Shown: piece by piece, positions 1-10,624 of the stretch
How positions within the stretch are numbered: the stretch's first letter is position 1
How the letters are laid out: every line of letters begins with the position of its first letter
DNA from: Citrobacter farmeri
Lineage (GTDB): Bacteria; Pseudomonadota; Gammaproteobacteria; Enterobacterales; Enterobacteriaceae
Direction of reading: 5' to 3'
DNA length: 64,000 nucleotides
Assembly (NCBI RefSeq): GCF_019048065.1
Contig: NZ_CP077291.1
Span: forward strand, 3,162,001 to 3,226,000
Made by a program: the position numbers and the translations under genes
Notes under the pieces: model-generated
What the model was told of the DNA's origin: nothing
The model's database searches: none
The model's input: the letters and a program-made list of their open reading frames with translations, nothing else

Positions 1-792
1 CATCGCGCCAAGACGTTTCTGCGCTTGTTTCGCGCCTTCGGTGCCTGGATATTTGCTGATAACCTGCTGATATACCGCTTTCGCTTTCGCGCTGTCACCT
101 TTGTCCTGCATGATCACGCCGACTTTATACATCGCGTCGGACGCCTTAGGTGACTTCGGGTAGTTCTTTACCACCGAAGCAAAATAAAACGCGGCATCAT
201 CTTTTTTACCCTTGTTGTAATTCAACTGACCGAGCCAATAGTTGGCATTCGGCTGATAGGTAGAATCAGGGTACTTTTTGATGAAGTTCTGGAATGCCAC
301 AATCGCATCATCCTGGCGGGATTTATCCTGCACCAGAGCGATTGCCGCATTGTAATCGGTATTCGCGTCACCGCTTTGTACCGGCGCTCCCGACGTCGCA
401 GCACCCGCATCAGGCGCAGGTGTCGCTGCCCCCGTTGCAGCTCCGCTCTGATCGCCGCTAGCAGGTTGCGCAGTAGCACCAGCGCTACTCAAACTGTCCA
501 TCTGCAACAGGATCTGCTTCTGACGCTCAACGACCTGATTCAGTTGATACTGACTTTCCTGAATTTGACCACGCAGGGAGTCGATATCGGCCTGATTATC
601 AGAGAGTTGCTGCTGGAGTTGGGTTAAAAGCTGGCTGTGAGCGTTAGAAATACGCTCGAGTTGAGTGACACGGTCTTCGACCGAGCCTGAGCCGACACTA
701 CTGATTGGCGCCTGAGCAAAAGCGGCCCAGGGGGCCGCTATGCCAACCAGTAACGACAGACTCAACAGATGATGTCTGAAGTTACTGCTCAT
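1..792 (-). CDS. cpoB: CpoB, cell division coordinator (3' end cut at the stop codon)
   Basis: Periplasmic TPR protein that links PBP1B-LpoB peptidoglycan synthesis to Tol-Pal driven outer-membrane constriction. The frame reads 264 codons from ATG at 792 to the window edge. The last codon (3-1) is Met within KRLGAM, the usual C-terminus, so only the stop codon is missing. A signal peptide covers about residues 1-26 and ends in WAAFAQA. A coiled coil rich in Gln follows (about 35-95), then an Ala/Gly/Pro/Ser linker, then TPR repeats in the C-terminal half (DYNAAIALVQDKSRQDDA, PNANYWLGQL). It is the last gene of the tol-pal run and starts 9 nt after the pal stop. The family name is secure from near identity to the E. 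coli protein. Confidence 0.95.
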   Translation of the reverse strand, partial: MSSNFRHHLLSLSLLVGIAAPWAAFAQAPISSVGSGSVEDRVTQLERISNAHSQLLTQLQQQLSDNQADIDSLRGQIQESQYQLNQVVERQKQILLQMDSLSSAGATAQPASGDQSGAATGAATPAPDAGAATSGAPVQSGDANTDYNAAIALVQDKSRQDDAIVAFQNFIKKYPDSTYQPNANYWLGQLNYNKGKKDDAAFYFASVVKNYPKSPKASDAMYKVGVIMQDKGDSAKAKAVYQQVISKYPGTEGAKQAQKRLGAM

Positions 793-801
793 GCAATTCT
801 C

Positions 802-1344
<543 letters not shown>

Positions 1345-1354
1345 TTATTTATTA

Positions 1355-2647
1355 TCACAGATACGGCGACCAGGCAGGGAATTTAACCTGTCCATCAGTT
1401 GCCGGAAGACGCGCTTTGAAACGCCCATCTGTAGAAACCAAATTCAGCACGGATCCCATCCCCTGAGAAGAGCTGTAGATTACCATAGTGCCGTTAGGTG
1501 CCAGACTTGGCGTTTCGTCCAGGAACGTTGACGACAGAACTTGTACGCCACCCGCTACCAGATCTTGTTTGGCAATGTGCTGCTGACCATTGGCCGAACT
1601 TACCATTACCATAAATTTGCCGTCGCTGCTGACATCAGCATCCTGGTTTTGTGAACCTTCCCAGGTAATACGCTGCGGAGCACCGCCATTAACGTTAACT
1701 TTATACACTTGCGGACGACCCGCCTGATCCGACGTAAAGGCCAGGTTTTGGCTGTCCGGGAACCAGGTCGGCTCCGTATTGTTGCTGCGACCATCGGTCA
1801 CCTGACGGATCTGGCCAGAGCCAACATCCATCACGTACAGGTTCAGACTCCCGGTTTTAGACAGGGCAAATGCCAGTTTGCTGCCATCCGGAGAGAACGC
1901 CGGCGCACCGTTGTGACGCGGGAATGACGCAACCTGACGAACAGCACCGTTAGACAGCGTCTGAATAACCAGTGCAGAACGACCGCTTTCGAAGGTCACA
2001 TACGCCAGTTTAGAACCGTCCGGAGACCAGGCCGGAGACATCAACGGCTGTGGTGAACGGTGAACCACAAACTGGTTGTAGCCATCGTAGTCAGACACGC
2101 GCAGTTCATACGGGAACTGGCCGCCGTTAGTCTGCACAACATACGCGATACGAGTGCGGAATGCGCCTTTAATGCCGGTCAGTTTCTCAAACACTTCGTC
2201 ACTGGCAGTATGACCAGCATAACGCAGCCATTGCTTGTTCACTTTGTAGGAGTTCTGAGCCAGTACAGTACCCGGTGCGCCGCCGGTGTCAACCAGTTGA
2301 TAGGCGACATTGTAGGAACCGTCCGGATTAGGAGTAACCTGACCGACCACGACCGCATCAATACCCAGCGCAGACCAGGCAGCAGGTTGTACTTCCTGCG
2401 CAGTCCCCGGCTGCTGCGGCAAACGAGACCGGTCTAGCGGATTGAATTTACCGCTGTTGCGCAGGTCTGCGCCAACGATACCACCGATATCTTCAGGTGC
2501 AGCACCCGGCCCTGCCCACTGGAATGGCACAACGCCAATCGGGCGCGCCGAGTCCACCCCCTGGGTGATCTCGATACGAACTTCTGCATGCAGCACCGCT
2601 GCCCACAGCATTAAAAAACCAAATGCTACTCGTAATGCCTGCTTCAT
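1355..2647 (-). CDS. tolB: TolB, Tol-Pal system periplasmic beta-propeller protein
   Basis: Periplasmic translocator that moves between Pal and TolA. There is a signal peptide at about residues 1-21 (cleavage after VLHA), an N-terminal alpha/beta domain, and a C-terminal six-bladed propeller marked by repeated [18 protein letters not shown] and WFPDSQNLA motifs. Two ATG codons are adjacent at 2650 and 2647. The Shine-Dalgarno GGGAG sits 5 nt from the second but only 2 nt from the first, so the 430-aa start at 2647 is preferred, and it equals the E. coli length. It follows tolA after a 131-nt gap that holds a long palindrome. Confidence 0.96.
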   Translation of the reverse strand: MKQALRVAFGFLMLWAAVLHAEVRIEITQGVDSARPIGVVPFQWAGPGAAPEDIGGIVGADLRNSGKFNPLDRSRLPQQPGTAQEVQPAAWSALGIDAVVVGQVTPNPDGSYNVAYQLVDTGGAPGTVLAQNSYKVNKQWLRYAGHTASDEVFEKLTGIKGAFRTRIAYVVQTNGGQFPYELRVSDYDGYNQFVVHRSPQPLMSPAWSPDGSKLAYVTFESGRSALVIQTLSNGAVRQVASFPRHNGAPAFSPDGSKLAFALSKTGSLNLYVMDVGSGQIRQVTDGRSNNTEPTWFPDSQNLAFTSDQAGRPQVYKVNVNGGAPQRITWEGSQNQDADVSSDGKFMVMVSSANGQQHIAKQDLVAGGVQVLSSTFLDETPSLAPNGTMVIYSSSQGMGSVLNLVSTDGRFKARLPATDGQVKFPAWSPYL

Positions 2648-2749
2648 CATATCTCCCTTATCCGGGCGATCTGCCCACGATAATTTAGCAGAATGTTAAC
2701 AAACTCAAATACACAAAACTACCAGAACCCAGCGACTACCGCAGATTGT

Positions 2750-2771
2750 TTTCCCCGTCATGACGGGGAAA
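2750..2771 (-). other. Perfect 22-bp palindrome in the tolA-tolB gap
   Basis: TTTCCCCGTCA and TGACGGGGAAA form a perfect inverted repeat with no spacer, 7 nt after the tolA stop. There is no T-run after the stem on either strand, so it is not a typical intrinsic terminator. It may be an mRNA processing or stability hairpin, or a partial attenuator between tolQRA and tolB-pal-cpoB. Confidence 0.55.
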
Positions 2772-2778
2772 GTTTAGC

Positions 2779-4011
2779 TTACGGTTTAAAGTCCAGAGGT
2801 GCATTTTTAAACACTTCATATACCGCCTGGCTCGGTGGTTTTGGAATCTTCGCTTGTCGGGCTGCAGCAAGCGCTGCCTGACAAAGCGCGGGATCGCCAC
2901 CTTCAGACTGGATATCAAGCAACATACCGTCAGAAGCCAGTTTTATCCGCAGCGTACAGGTCTTACCTGCATAAGACGATGCGTCGTAGAACTTGCTCTC
3001 AATAGCAGATTTAATCTGCCCGGCATAGTTGCTGATGTCCGCGCCTGATGCGCCATTATTTTTAGTATTACCACTCCCCGCAGGAGAAGCGTTGTTCCCT
3101 TTTGCCCCACCGCCGGTTTTCGGCGCATTCTTACCAGAGCTGAGATCGCCAAGCAGATCGTCAACGCCGGATGCCGCAGCGGCTTTTTCCGCCGCAGCCT
3201 TTTTGGCCGCCGCGGCTTTTTCTGCAGCGGCTTTCTTATCGGCAGCGGCTTTCTCAACTGCAGCTTTTTTATCAGCGGCAGCCTTTTCCGCGGCCGCTTT
3301 TTTCTCAGCGGCGGCTTTCTCGGCCGCTGCTGCTTTGGCTGCCGCGGCTTTTTCTGCGGCTGCTTTCTTCGCAGCGTCGGCCTGAGCCTGCTTAGCAGCT
3401 TCAGCTTCGGCTTTCTTCTTCGCGTCGGCTGCAGCTTTAGCCGCTTCTGCTTCCGCTTTCTTCTTCGCATCAGCAGCAGCTTTAGCCGCTTCTGCTTCCG
3501 CTTTCTTCTGTGCATCCGCCGCGGCTTTCTTCGCGGCTTCTGCGGCTTCTTTCACCTGCGCGTCAGCTTTCGCTTTGGCATCTGCTGCGGCTTTCTGCGC
3601 CGCTTCTTCAGCCTGTTTCTGCTGTTCCTGCGCTTTCTTCGCATCAGCTTCAGCCTGCTTCTGCTGTTCCTGAGCCGCTAAACGTTCTTTCTCAATCTGC
3701 TTAAGCCGTTCCTGTTCTGCAGCCTGCTTCTCGCGAAGCTCTTCCGCCTGCTGCTGCTCCAGTTTTTCACGTTGCTCTTTGGCACGCTGCGCACTCGACT
3801 GTTGCTGCTGCTGACGTTCGTACTGCTGAACCACGGCGCCAGGATCAACCATCACGGCATCGATGGAAGAACCACCGCCGCCGCCGGCTGAAGCCTCTAT
3901 ATGCTCATCGAACGAACTCCAGATCAGGACTGCAAATAGAATGACATGCAGTACCGCTGAAATAATTATCGCCCGTTTGAGCTTGTCGTTTTGTTCGGTT
4001 GCCTTTGACAC
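2779..4011 (-). CDS. tolA: TolA, inner-membrane energy-coupling protein
   Basis: TolA passes proton-motive-force energy from TolQR to TolB/Pal at the outer membrane and is a receptor for group A colicins and filamentous phages. One N-terminal transmembrane helix lies at about residues 14-34. A Gly-rich hinge follows, then a very long Ala/Lys/Glu helix (about 60-280) built from AAEKAAA/KKAEAEAAK type repeats, and a compact C-terminal domain (about 310-410) with a Cys pair (KTCTLRI and DPALCQAA). At 410 aa it is about 11 residues shorter than the E. coli protein; the difference falls in the repeat-rich helix, which varies in length between strains. It starts 62 nt after tolR. Confidence 0.97.
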   Translation of the reverse strand: MSKATEQNDKLKRAIIISAVLHVILFAVLIWSSFDEHIEASAGGGGGSSIDAVMVDPGAVVQQYERQQQQQSSAQRAKEQREKLEQQQAEELREKQAAEQERLKQIEKERLAAQEQQKQAEADAKKAQEQQKQAEEAAQKAAADAKAKADAQVKEAAEAAKKAAADAQKKAEAEAAKAAADAKKKAEAEAAKAAADAKKKAEAEAAKQAQADAAKKAAAEKAAAAKAAAAEKAAAEKKAAAEKAAADKKAAVEKAAADKKAAAEKAAAAKKAAAEKAAAASGVDDLLGDLSSGKNAPKTGGGAKGNNASPAGSGNTKNNGASGADISNYAGQIKSAIESKFYDASSYAGKTCTLRIKLASDGMLLDIQSEGGDPALCQAALAAARQAKIPKPPSQAVYEVFKNAPLDFKP

Positions 4012-4073
4012 TCTCGGTTCCCAAAAACTGTTCGCCTGTTACACGCTCTCTTTCAAACCAGAGACGCAAATGA

Positions 4074-4502
4074 TCAGATAGGCTGCGTCATTAAGCCAAC
4101 CGACTTCACACCCGCGCTGTGCAACAAGTTCAGCGCTTTAATTATTTCATCGTAAGGCACGTCTTTCGCGCCCCCGATCAAGAAGACCGTTTTCGGATTT
4201 GACTCCAGACGACTTTTCGCTTCGGCAATCACCTGTTCCGGCGGCAGTTGATCCATTCGATCCTTCTCTACCACCACGCTGTACTGCCCTACTCCGGAAA
4301 CTTCAATAATGACCGGCGGATTGTCGTTGCTGCTCACAGCCTGCGACTCGGTCGCATCCGGCAGATCGACTTCCACGCTCTGCGTAATGATCGGCGCTGT
4401 CGCCATAAAGATCAGCAGCAGCACCAGCAGGACGTCGAGCAACGGTACGATGTTGATTTCGGACTTCAGGTCGCGACGACCTCGTCCACGCGATCTGGCC
4501 AT
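4074..4502 (-). CDS. tolR: TolR, Tol-Pal motor stator subunit
   Basis: ExbD/TolR family member of 142 aa. A basic N-terminus (RGRGRRD) precedes a single transmembrane helix that contains the proton-path aspartate D23 (NIVPLLDVLL), followed by a periplasmic peptidoglycan-binding domain. It works with TolQ as the proton-driven motor that energises TolA. It starts 3 nt after the tolQ stop, so the two are almost certainly translated together. Confidence 0.97.
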   Translation of the reverse strand: MARSRGRGRRDLKSEINIVPLLDVLLVLLLIFMATAPIITQSVEVDLPDATESQAVSSNDNPPVIIEVSGVGQYSVVVEKDRMDQLPPEQVIAEAKSRLESNPKTVFLIGGAKDVPYDEIIKALNLLHSAGVKSVGLMTQPI

Positions 4503-4505
4503 GGC

Positions 4506-5599
<1,094 letters not shown>

Positions 5600-5696
5600 T
5601 TTACATCCCGGTAATGCAACAAAAGTTAGTGCTTTTAAACGTTGCTACTATACGCGCGCGATTGAGGCTTGGGAATGGGGAGAGGTTAAGGGAGAG

Positions 5697-5726
5697 TAAA
5701 AATTTATGGGCTTATGCAAGCCCATA
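5697..5726 (-). terminator. Intrinsic terminator after cydABX-ybgE
   Basis: A 9-bp stem (TATGGGCTT, loop of 4, AAGCCCATA) lies at 5705-5726. On the minus strand it is followed by an AATTTTTA tract. It lies 22 nt after the ybgE stop, separating the cyd operon from the tol operon. Confidence 0.8.
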
Positions 5727-5748
5727 GATCATTAAGGATGTTTCTTAT

Positions 5749-6042
5749 TCAAAAGAAGAAGAAAATGAGACCGACAATAAGCACGATATCGGCGAGTAGC
5801 GGAGAAAAAATCCCTTGCCAGTGTGCGGCGCGAGGCCGAAAACCCACGCCATGAATGATGCCCGCACAGACTGCCCACATCAGCAGCAGACCGTGCCAGA
5901 TTTCCAGCCCGCTGGTTTTAGCCGCGAAGCGGGAGGGGTCCCAAAACATACATCCTGCTAACACTAACGCCATCACCAAAGAAAGCGCCCGTAACGGGCG
6001 CTTGTCCATCGCGTTATATTGCATCGCGATCAGGGTGGTCAT
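5749..6042 (-). CDS. ybgE: YbgE, Cyd operon membrane protein
   Basis: Small inner-membrane protein of 97 aa. Three hydrophobic segments are visible (ALSLVMALVLAGCMF, HGLLLMWAVCAGIIHGV and LLADIVLIVGLIFFFF). Its exact role is unknown; it is consistently the last gene of cydABX operons. The start ATG shares one base with the cydX stop (TGATG), so translation is coupled. The N-terminal 11 residues differ from E. coli, but from MDKRPLRAL onward the protein is strongly conserved. Confidence 0.94.
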   Translation of the reverse strand: MTTLIAMQYNAMDKRPLRALSLVMALVLAGCMFWDPSRFAAKTSGLEIWHGLLLMWAVCAGIIHGVGFRPRAAHWQGIFSPLLADIVLIVGLIFFFF

Positions 6043-6155
6043 CAGTGTTCTTCTTGACCGTCTTTGCTTGCCTCGACGTGCTCAAGGGCCAGCGCGGTGA
6101 TGATCCCAAATGCACAGGCAAGAAGCGTTCCCAGAATCCAGGCGAAATACCACAT
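6042..6155 (-). CDS. cydX: CydX, small subunit of cytochrome bd-I oxidase
   Basis: Small gene of 37 codons: MWYFAWILGTLLACAF, then a short amphipathic tail ending DGQEEH. It differs from E. coli CydX at only a handful of positions. It is a single transmembrane helix that packs against CydA and stabilises the haem groups of the bd-I quinol oxidase. It lies 15 nt after cydB and overlaps the ybgE start by one base. Confidence 0.95.
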   Translation of the reverse strand: MWYFAWILGTLLACAFGIITALALEHVEASKDGQEEH

Positions 6156-6170
6156 AGTTTTGCTCCTTAC

Positions 6171-7310
6171 TTAGTACAGAGAGTGGGTATTGCTTTCAAT
6201 ATGTTCTTTGGTGATGCGACCAAACATTTTCCAGTAACACCAGGTGGTGTAGATGAGAATGATCGGTACAAACACTACAGCAACCCAGGTCATCACATTC
6301 AACGTCAACTGGCTGGACGTCGCATCCCACATGGTCAGGCTTGCGTTCATCATGGTGCTTGAAGGCATCACGAACGGGAACATCGCGATACCGGCAGTCA
6401 GGATGATGCAGGCCAACGTCAGAGAAGAGAACAGGAATGCCCATGCCCCTTTCTCCATACGGGACGTCAGAATTGTCAGCAGCGGCAGCGCCACGCCCAG
6501 TGCCGGAACCAGCCACAGGATAGGTGCATTGTTGAAATTCACCATCCAGGCACCCGCTTCACGCGCCACTTCTTTGGTCAGCGGGTTAGACGCCGCATGA
6601 TGGTCAACCGCAGAGGTCACCACGTAGCCGTCAATACCGTACATCACCCAGACCCCCGCCAGCGCGAAGCAGACCAGAGTGACCAGCGCCGCAATTTGCG
6701 ATGTCGCACGGGCACGCAGGTGCAGTTCACCCACGGTACGCATCTGCAGATAGGTCGCGCCCTGAGTAATGATCATCCCCACGCTCACCACGCCAGCCAG
6801 CAGGCCAAACGGGTTCAGTAACTGGAAGAAGTTACCGGTATAATACAGACGCAGGTACTCATCAATATGGAAAGGTACGCCCTGCAACAGGTTGCCAAAT
6901 GCCACGCCGATCACCAGCGGCGGCACGAAACTCCCCACGAAGATGCCCCAGTCCCACATGTTACGCCAGCGAGTATCTTCAATCTTAGAGCGGTAATCAA
7001 AACCGACCGGACGAAAGAACAAGGACGCCAGCACGAGGATCATCGCCACATAGAATCCGGAGAACGCAGCGGCATAGACCATCGGCCAGGCCGCAAACAG
7101 TGCGCCGCCCGCGGTGATAAGCCACACCTGGTTACCGTCCCAGTGCGGGGCGATGGAGTTAATCATAATTCGACGCTCGGTATCGTTACGACCGAGGAAA
7201 CGGGTGAGCATGCCCACCCCCATGTCGAAGCCATCGGTGACCGCAAATCCAATCAGCAGAATGCCAACCAGCAGCCACCAGATAAAACGTAGTACTTCAT
7301 AATCGATCAT
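6171..7310 (-). CDS. cydB: CydB, cytochrome bd-I ubiquinol oxidase subunit II
   Basis: Inner-membrane subunit of the high-affinity terminal oxidase, 379 aa as in E. coli. It is rich in transmembrane helices and has the family N-terminus (LRFIWWLLVGILLIGFAVTD) and the GDDG-like DMGVGML region. It pairs with CydA and contributes the proton and oxygen access side of the dimer. It starts 15 nt after the cydA stop. Confidence 0.97.
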   Translation of the reverse strand: MIDYEVLRFIWWLLVGILLIGFAVTDGFDMGVGMLTRFLGRNDTERRIMINSIAPHWDGNQVWLITAGGALFAAWPMVYAAAFSGFYVAMILVLASLFFRPVGFDYRSKIEDTRWRNMWDWGIFVGSFVPPLVIGVAFGNLLQGVPFHIDEYLRLYYTGNFFQLLNPFGLLAGVVSVGMIITQGATYLQMRTVGELHLRARATSQIAALVTLVCFALAGVWVMYGIDGYVVTSAVDHHAASNPLTKEVAREAGAWMVNFNNAPILWLVPALGVALPLLTILTSRMEKGAWAFLFSSLTLACIILTAGIAMFPFVMPSSTMMNASLTMWDATSSQLTLNVMTWVAVVFVPIILIYTTWCYWKMFGRITKEHIESNTHSLY

Positions 7311-7325
7311 TTGACGACTCCTGTC

Positions 7326-8894
7326 TTAGCGTGCCGGCTGAGTAGTCGCGGTGGACTGCTCAAAGTGATAGCGACCGGTTTTCAGGCTGCTTGGGCCAAG
7401 GCGTGCGAACTTGAACATCAGGAACAGTTCAGCCACCAGGAACAGGGTATACAGGCCGCAAATCAGGATCATGGAGAACAGCAGGTCGCCGACGGTCAGC
7501 GACGAGTTCGCCACTGCGGTTGGCAACACCTCACCGATCGCCCACGGCTGACGGCCATATTCAGCGACAAACCAGCCGGCTTCTACAGCAATCCACGGCA
7601 GCGGAATACCGTACAGCGCGGCGCGCAGCAGCCATTTCTTCTCGCCAATGCGGTTACGAATCACACTCCAGAAGGAGAGCGCAATGATCGCCAGCAGCAG
7701 GAAGCCGCATGCCACCATGATACGGAAGGCAAAATACAGCGGCGCAACGCGTGGAATAGAATCTTTCGTCGCCTGCTGAATCTGAGCTTCAGTCGCATCA
7801 GAGACGTTCGGAGTATAGCGTTTCAGCAGCAGACCATAGCCGAGGTCTTTCTTCATGCTGTTGAACTGATCGCGAACCGCCTGATCGGTCGAACCTGCAC
7901 GCAGTTGCTCCAGCAGTTCATACGCTTTCATCCCGTTACGGATACGCTCTTCATGCTGCACCATCAGGTCTTTCAAACCAATAACCGGCGTGTCCACAGA
8001 ACGCGTGGCTATGATGCCCAATGCGTAAGGGATCTGAATCGCCAGTTTATTTTCCTGCGTTTCCTGGTCCGGAATACCGAACAAGGTAAAGGCAGCCGGA
8101 GCAGGCTGAGTCTCCCACTCTGCTTCAATTGCAGCGAGTTTGGTTTTCTGCACGTCGCCCATTTCGTAACCGGATTCATCACCCAGAACGATAACAGACA
8201 GCACGGCAGCCATACCGAAGCTGGCAGCAATAGCGAAAGAGCGTTTTGCGAAAGCGATGTCGCGGCCTTTCAGCAGGTAGTACGCACTGATGCCGAGCAC
8301 GAACATCGCACCGGTCACATAGCCAGACGCCACGGTGTGAACAAATTTCACCTGAGCGACCGGGTTAAGGACCAGTTCAGAGAAGCTCACCATCTCCATA
8401 CGCATGGTTTCGAAGTTGAAATCCGATGCGATAGGGTTCTGCATCCAGCCGTTTGCGACCAGGATCCACAGAGCTGACAGGTTAGAACCTAAAGCGACCA
8501 GCCAGGTTACCGCCATGTGCTGAACTTTGCCCAGACGATCCCAGCCGAAGAAGAACAGACCTACAAAGGTGGATTCGAGGAAGAAGGCCATCAGACCTTC
8601 GATCGCCAGCGGCGCACCGAAGATATCCCCCACATAGTGAGAATAATAAGACCAGTTTGTCCCGAACTGGAACTCCATAGTCAGCCCGGTTGCCACACCC
8701 AGAGCGAAGTTGATACCAAACAACTTGCCCCAGAACTTAGTCATATCTTTATAAATCTGTTTGCCGGAAAGGACGTAGACCGTTTCCATAATGGCCAGCA
8801 GGAACGCCATACCGAGCGTCAGTGGCACAAAAAGGAAGTGGTACATCGCGGTCAAGGCAAACTGTAAGCGCGACAGTTCGACTATATCTAACAT
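7326..8894 (-). CDS. cydA: CydA, cytochrome bd-I ubiquinol oxidase subunit I
   Basis: Catalytic subunit carrying haems b558, b595 and d, which oxidises ubiquinol and reduces oxygen at low oxygen tension. Haem-ligand histidines are in place at H19 (TAMYHFLF) and H186 ([10 protein letters not shown]), and the Q-loop region (about 250-330) is of the long type seen in E. coli. Two ATG codons are adjacent at 8897 and 8894. GGAG sits 5 nt from the second, giving 522 aa as in E. coli, so I use 8894. It is the first gene of the operon, behind a long regulatory region with FNR and ArcA-like sites. Confidence 0.97.
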   Translation of the reverse strand: MLDIVELSRLQFALTAMYHFLFVPLTLGMAFLLAIMETVYVLSGKQIYKDMTKFWGKLFGINFALGVATGLTMEFQFGTNWSYYSHYVGDIFGAPLAIEGLMAFFLESTFVGLFFFGWDRLGKVQHMAVTWLVALGSNLSALWILVANGWMQNPIASDFNFETMRMEMVSFSELVLNPVAQVKFVHTVASGYVTGAMFVLGISAYYLLKGRDIAFAKRSFAIAASFGMAAVLSVIVLGDESGYEMGDVQKTKLAAIEAEWETQPAPAAFTLFGIPDQETQENKLAIQIPYALGIIATRSVDTPVIGLKDLMVQHEERIRNGMKAYELLEQLRAGSTDQAVRDQFNSMKKDLGYGLLLKRYTPNVSDATEAQIQQATKDSIPRVAPLYFAFRIMVACGFLLLAIIALSFWSVIRNRIGEKKWLLRAALYGIPLPWIAVEAGWFVAEYGRQPWAIGEVLPTAVANSSLTVGDLLFSMILICGLYTLFLVAELFLMFKFARLGPSSLKTGRYHFEQSTATTQPAR

Positions 8895-10174
8895 CATGAC
8901 TCCTTGCTCATCGCATGAAGACTCCGAGAGTGACCCCGTTAGAAAGGGTCACACGCATGCCCCAATACAAATTTATTTGTGCACTCTCACCGTTACTGTT
9001 TTCCTGGAGAAGGAAACAGAAAGGGCGAAAGGTTACAAACATGTTAATAAAAAACTCAAATTGATCCCGCAATTATATTACGCCGCAAAATCCTTACAAT
9101 AAACAGGTTTTTATTGAGGAAGATTTGCATTTTTCGACAGTGATCAATTTATAGCGAATTTATCATCTTTCCACCAATTTGATCGGCGACAATTTATCGT
9201 GTTTCGCATCCTTTTTCCAACGTTTAAACATTGATTTAAATCAAAAACAGTGCTTTTTGTTAATCATGTTTAATTTTAGTATTTGTAGTGAAAAACATGT
9301 TGCCAACATGTGTCTTTGCGGGTAGGAATGGTTACCAGATGAAAATGTATATATAAAAAGACAGTGTTTAAATTAACGCGGTAGCGGCATTTTCCGTAGC
9401 CCTGGCCCGATCAATTTAGCGTAGTCAATTTTCGGCTATTTTCCAGAGGTGAAGAGTTCACACGTCATTATTCACAATTATTTTACTTTTAAGGAGAAAT
9501 GAATTAACACCGCATTGTTATTATTCCGTTAACAATAAGATGACACCGTACGCAGCACCGATCTGTTTGCTGATTATTCCGCCAGATATGTCCCGGCCTG
9601 TTCAGAATGTTGGCGAAGAATCGTTCACTCCTCCCCGGTATGAACTCCCCCTTTGTCAGTCCACTCACCCCATCAATTTTATGATGATACGTTTGCGGAA
9701 CACTTACCGAAAACGGTAAGAGGTGACCAGAAGGCAACACGGGTTGACTGGAATGGCGTACAGCTTAATTGAATAATACAAACGCACTCAGAACAAATTA
9801 TTAGCCTTTTATTAACAGTTATTTTTATGTCTATATTAAGGGGGCAGTTAATTCCGTTATCTATCTCACATTTCTTCTTCTGAAGTTATTTAAACGCCCT
9901 TTTCGTTCAAAGACAAATAAACAGGACTCAGATCACAAACATGAAACTCCGTTTAATAGACTCCTCGTCATTAAAATATTACCCATGTAAAGATTTAATT
10001 ATAACATTATGAAAGTAAAGGTTTTTTAATTTTCATTCGCAGAACAGTCGTTTTTCGAATGATATTCTGAAAATAGATCAATTGCATCATCACCCCTGCC
10101 CCACGACACTCCGTTCCTATTAAAACATTGCAAAACATTTTATTTCTTACCCTGAGTCCTGGAGAGGATTACCC
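8895..10174. other. 1.28-kb noncoding region between cydA and glmS
   Basis: Both flanking genes point away from this AT-rich stretch. The cydA side (8895 to about 9400) is the cyd regulatory region. The rest has no gene I can support. It contains a good Shine-Dalgarno (AAGGAG, 9491-9496) followed by ATG-AAT-TAA (9499-9507), which looks like the start of a lost gene or a chance match. It also has a clean hairpin at 9703-9720 (CTTACCG, loop AAAA, CGGTAAG). The minus-strand frame 9504-9740 gives a Cys/Arg-rich peptide that I do not recognise and do not call. The glmS promoter must lie near the right end, but I found no convincing -35/-10 pair. Confidence 0.6.
9231..9274 (-). promoter_or_regulatory. 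FNR site and ArcA-like repeats upstream of cydA
   Basis: TTGATTTAAATCAA at 9231-9244 is a perfect FNR half-site pair (TTGAT-N4-ATCAA). Its centre is about 343 nt before the cydA start, close to where I recall an FNR site in the E. coli cyd promoter. Next to it, TGTTAAT (9258-9264) and TGTTTAAT (9267-9274) resemble ArcA direct repeats. FNR represses and ArcA-P activates cyd in E. coli; the same logic is inferred here. Confidence 0.7.
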
Positions 10175-10624
10175 ATGAAAAAATCAACACTCGTTATTGG
10201 CGTCATTGGTGCTGACTGCCATGCCGTAGGCAATAAAGTTCTGGACCGCGTTTTTACTGCCCATGATTTTCGCGTAATCAATCTGGGCGTAATGGTGAGC
10301 CAGGATGAATATATCGATGCCGCGATCGAGACGGGCGCCGATGCAATTGTCGTTTCTTCCATTTATGGTCATGGCGACATTGACTGCCTGGGGCTGCGCG
10401 AGCGCTGCATCGAACGCGGTATTGGCGATATCCTTCTGTACGTCGGCGGCAATCTGGTGGTCGGGAAACATGACTTCGCGGACGTCGAAGCCAAGTTTAA
10501 AGAGATGGGCTTCCAGCGTGTCTTCGCCCCAAGCCACGATCTCGAAGATGTTTGCCAGTTGATGGCAGCGGATATCAACAAGCGCCACGGCGTTGAACAG
10601 CGTTGTCTGGAAGAGGCCATCTGA
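10175..10624 (+). CDS. glmS: Glutamate (methylaspartate) mutase sigma subunit, B12-binding
   Basis: Small subunit of adenosylcobalamin-dependent glutamate mutase, which converts L-glutamate to (2S,3S)-3-methylaspartate. The 149-aa protein is a B12-binding Rossmann-like domain with the D14-x-H16-x-x-G19 motif, in which the His is the lower cobalt ligand. SSIYGHG and the GGN loop further on match the other cobalamin contacts. A strong ribosome-binding site (GGAGAGG, 7 nt) precedes the ATG. It is the first gene of the glutamate catabolism block and shares one base with glmL (TGATG). The symbol is shared with glucosamine-6-phosphate synthase, which this is not. Confidence 0.96.
   Translation: MKKSTLVIGVIGADCHAVGNKVLDRVFTAHDFRVINLGVMVSQDEYIDAAIETGADAIVVSSIYGHGDIDCLGLRERCIERGIGDILLYVGGNLVVGKHDFADVEAKFKEMGFQRVFAPSHDLEDVCQLMAADINKRHGVEQRCLEEAI

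Noticed and set aside
3029..3385. Ala/Phe-rich plus-strand frame opposite tolA
   Set aside because: It arises from the Ala-Lys-Glu repeats of TolA read backwards; not a gene.
7311..8477. A 388-codon plus-strand frame opposite cydA
   Set aside because: It lies fully within cydA in antisense, with composition typical of reverse-complemented coding DNA. cydA is certain from its haem ligands.
9504..9740. A 78-codon minus-strand frame in the cydA-glmS gap
   Set aside because: The only open frame of note there, but it lacks a ribosome-binding site, has odd composition (many Arg, Cys, His) and matches nothing I recognise.
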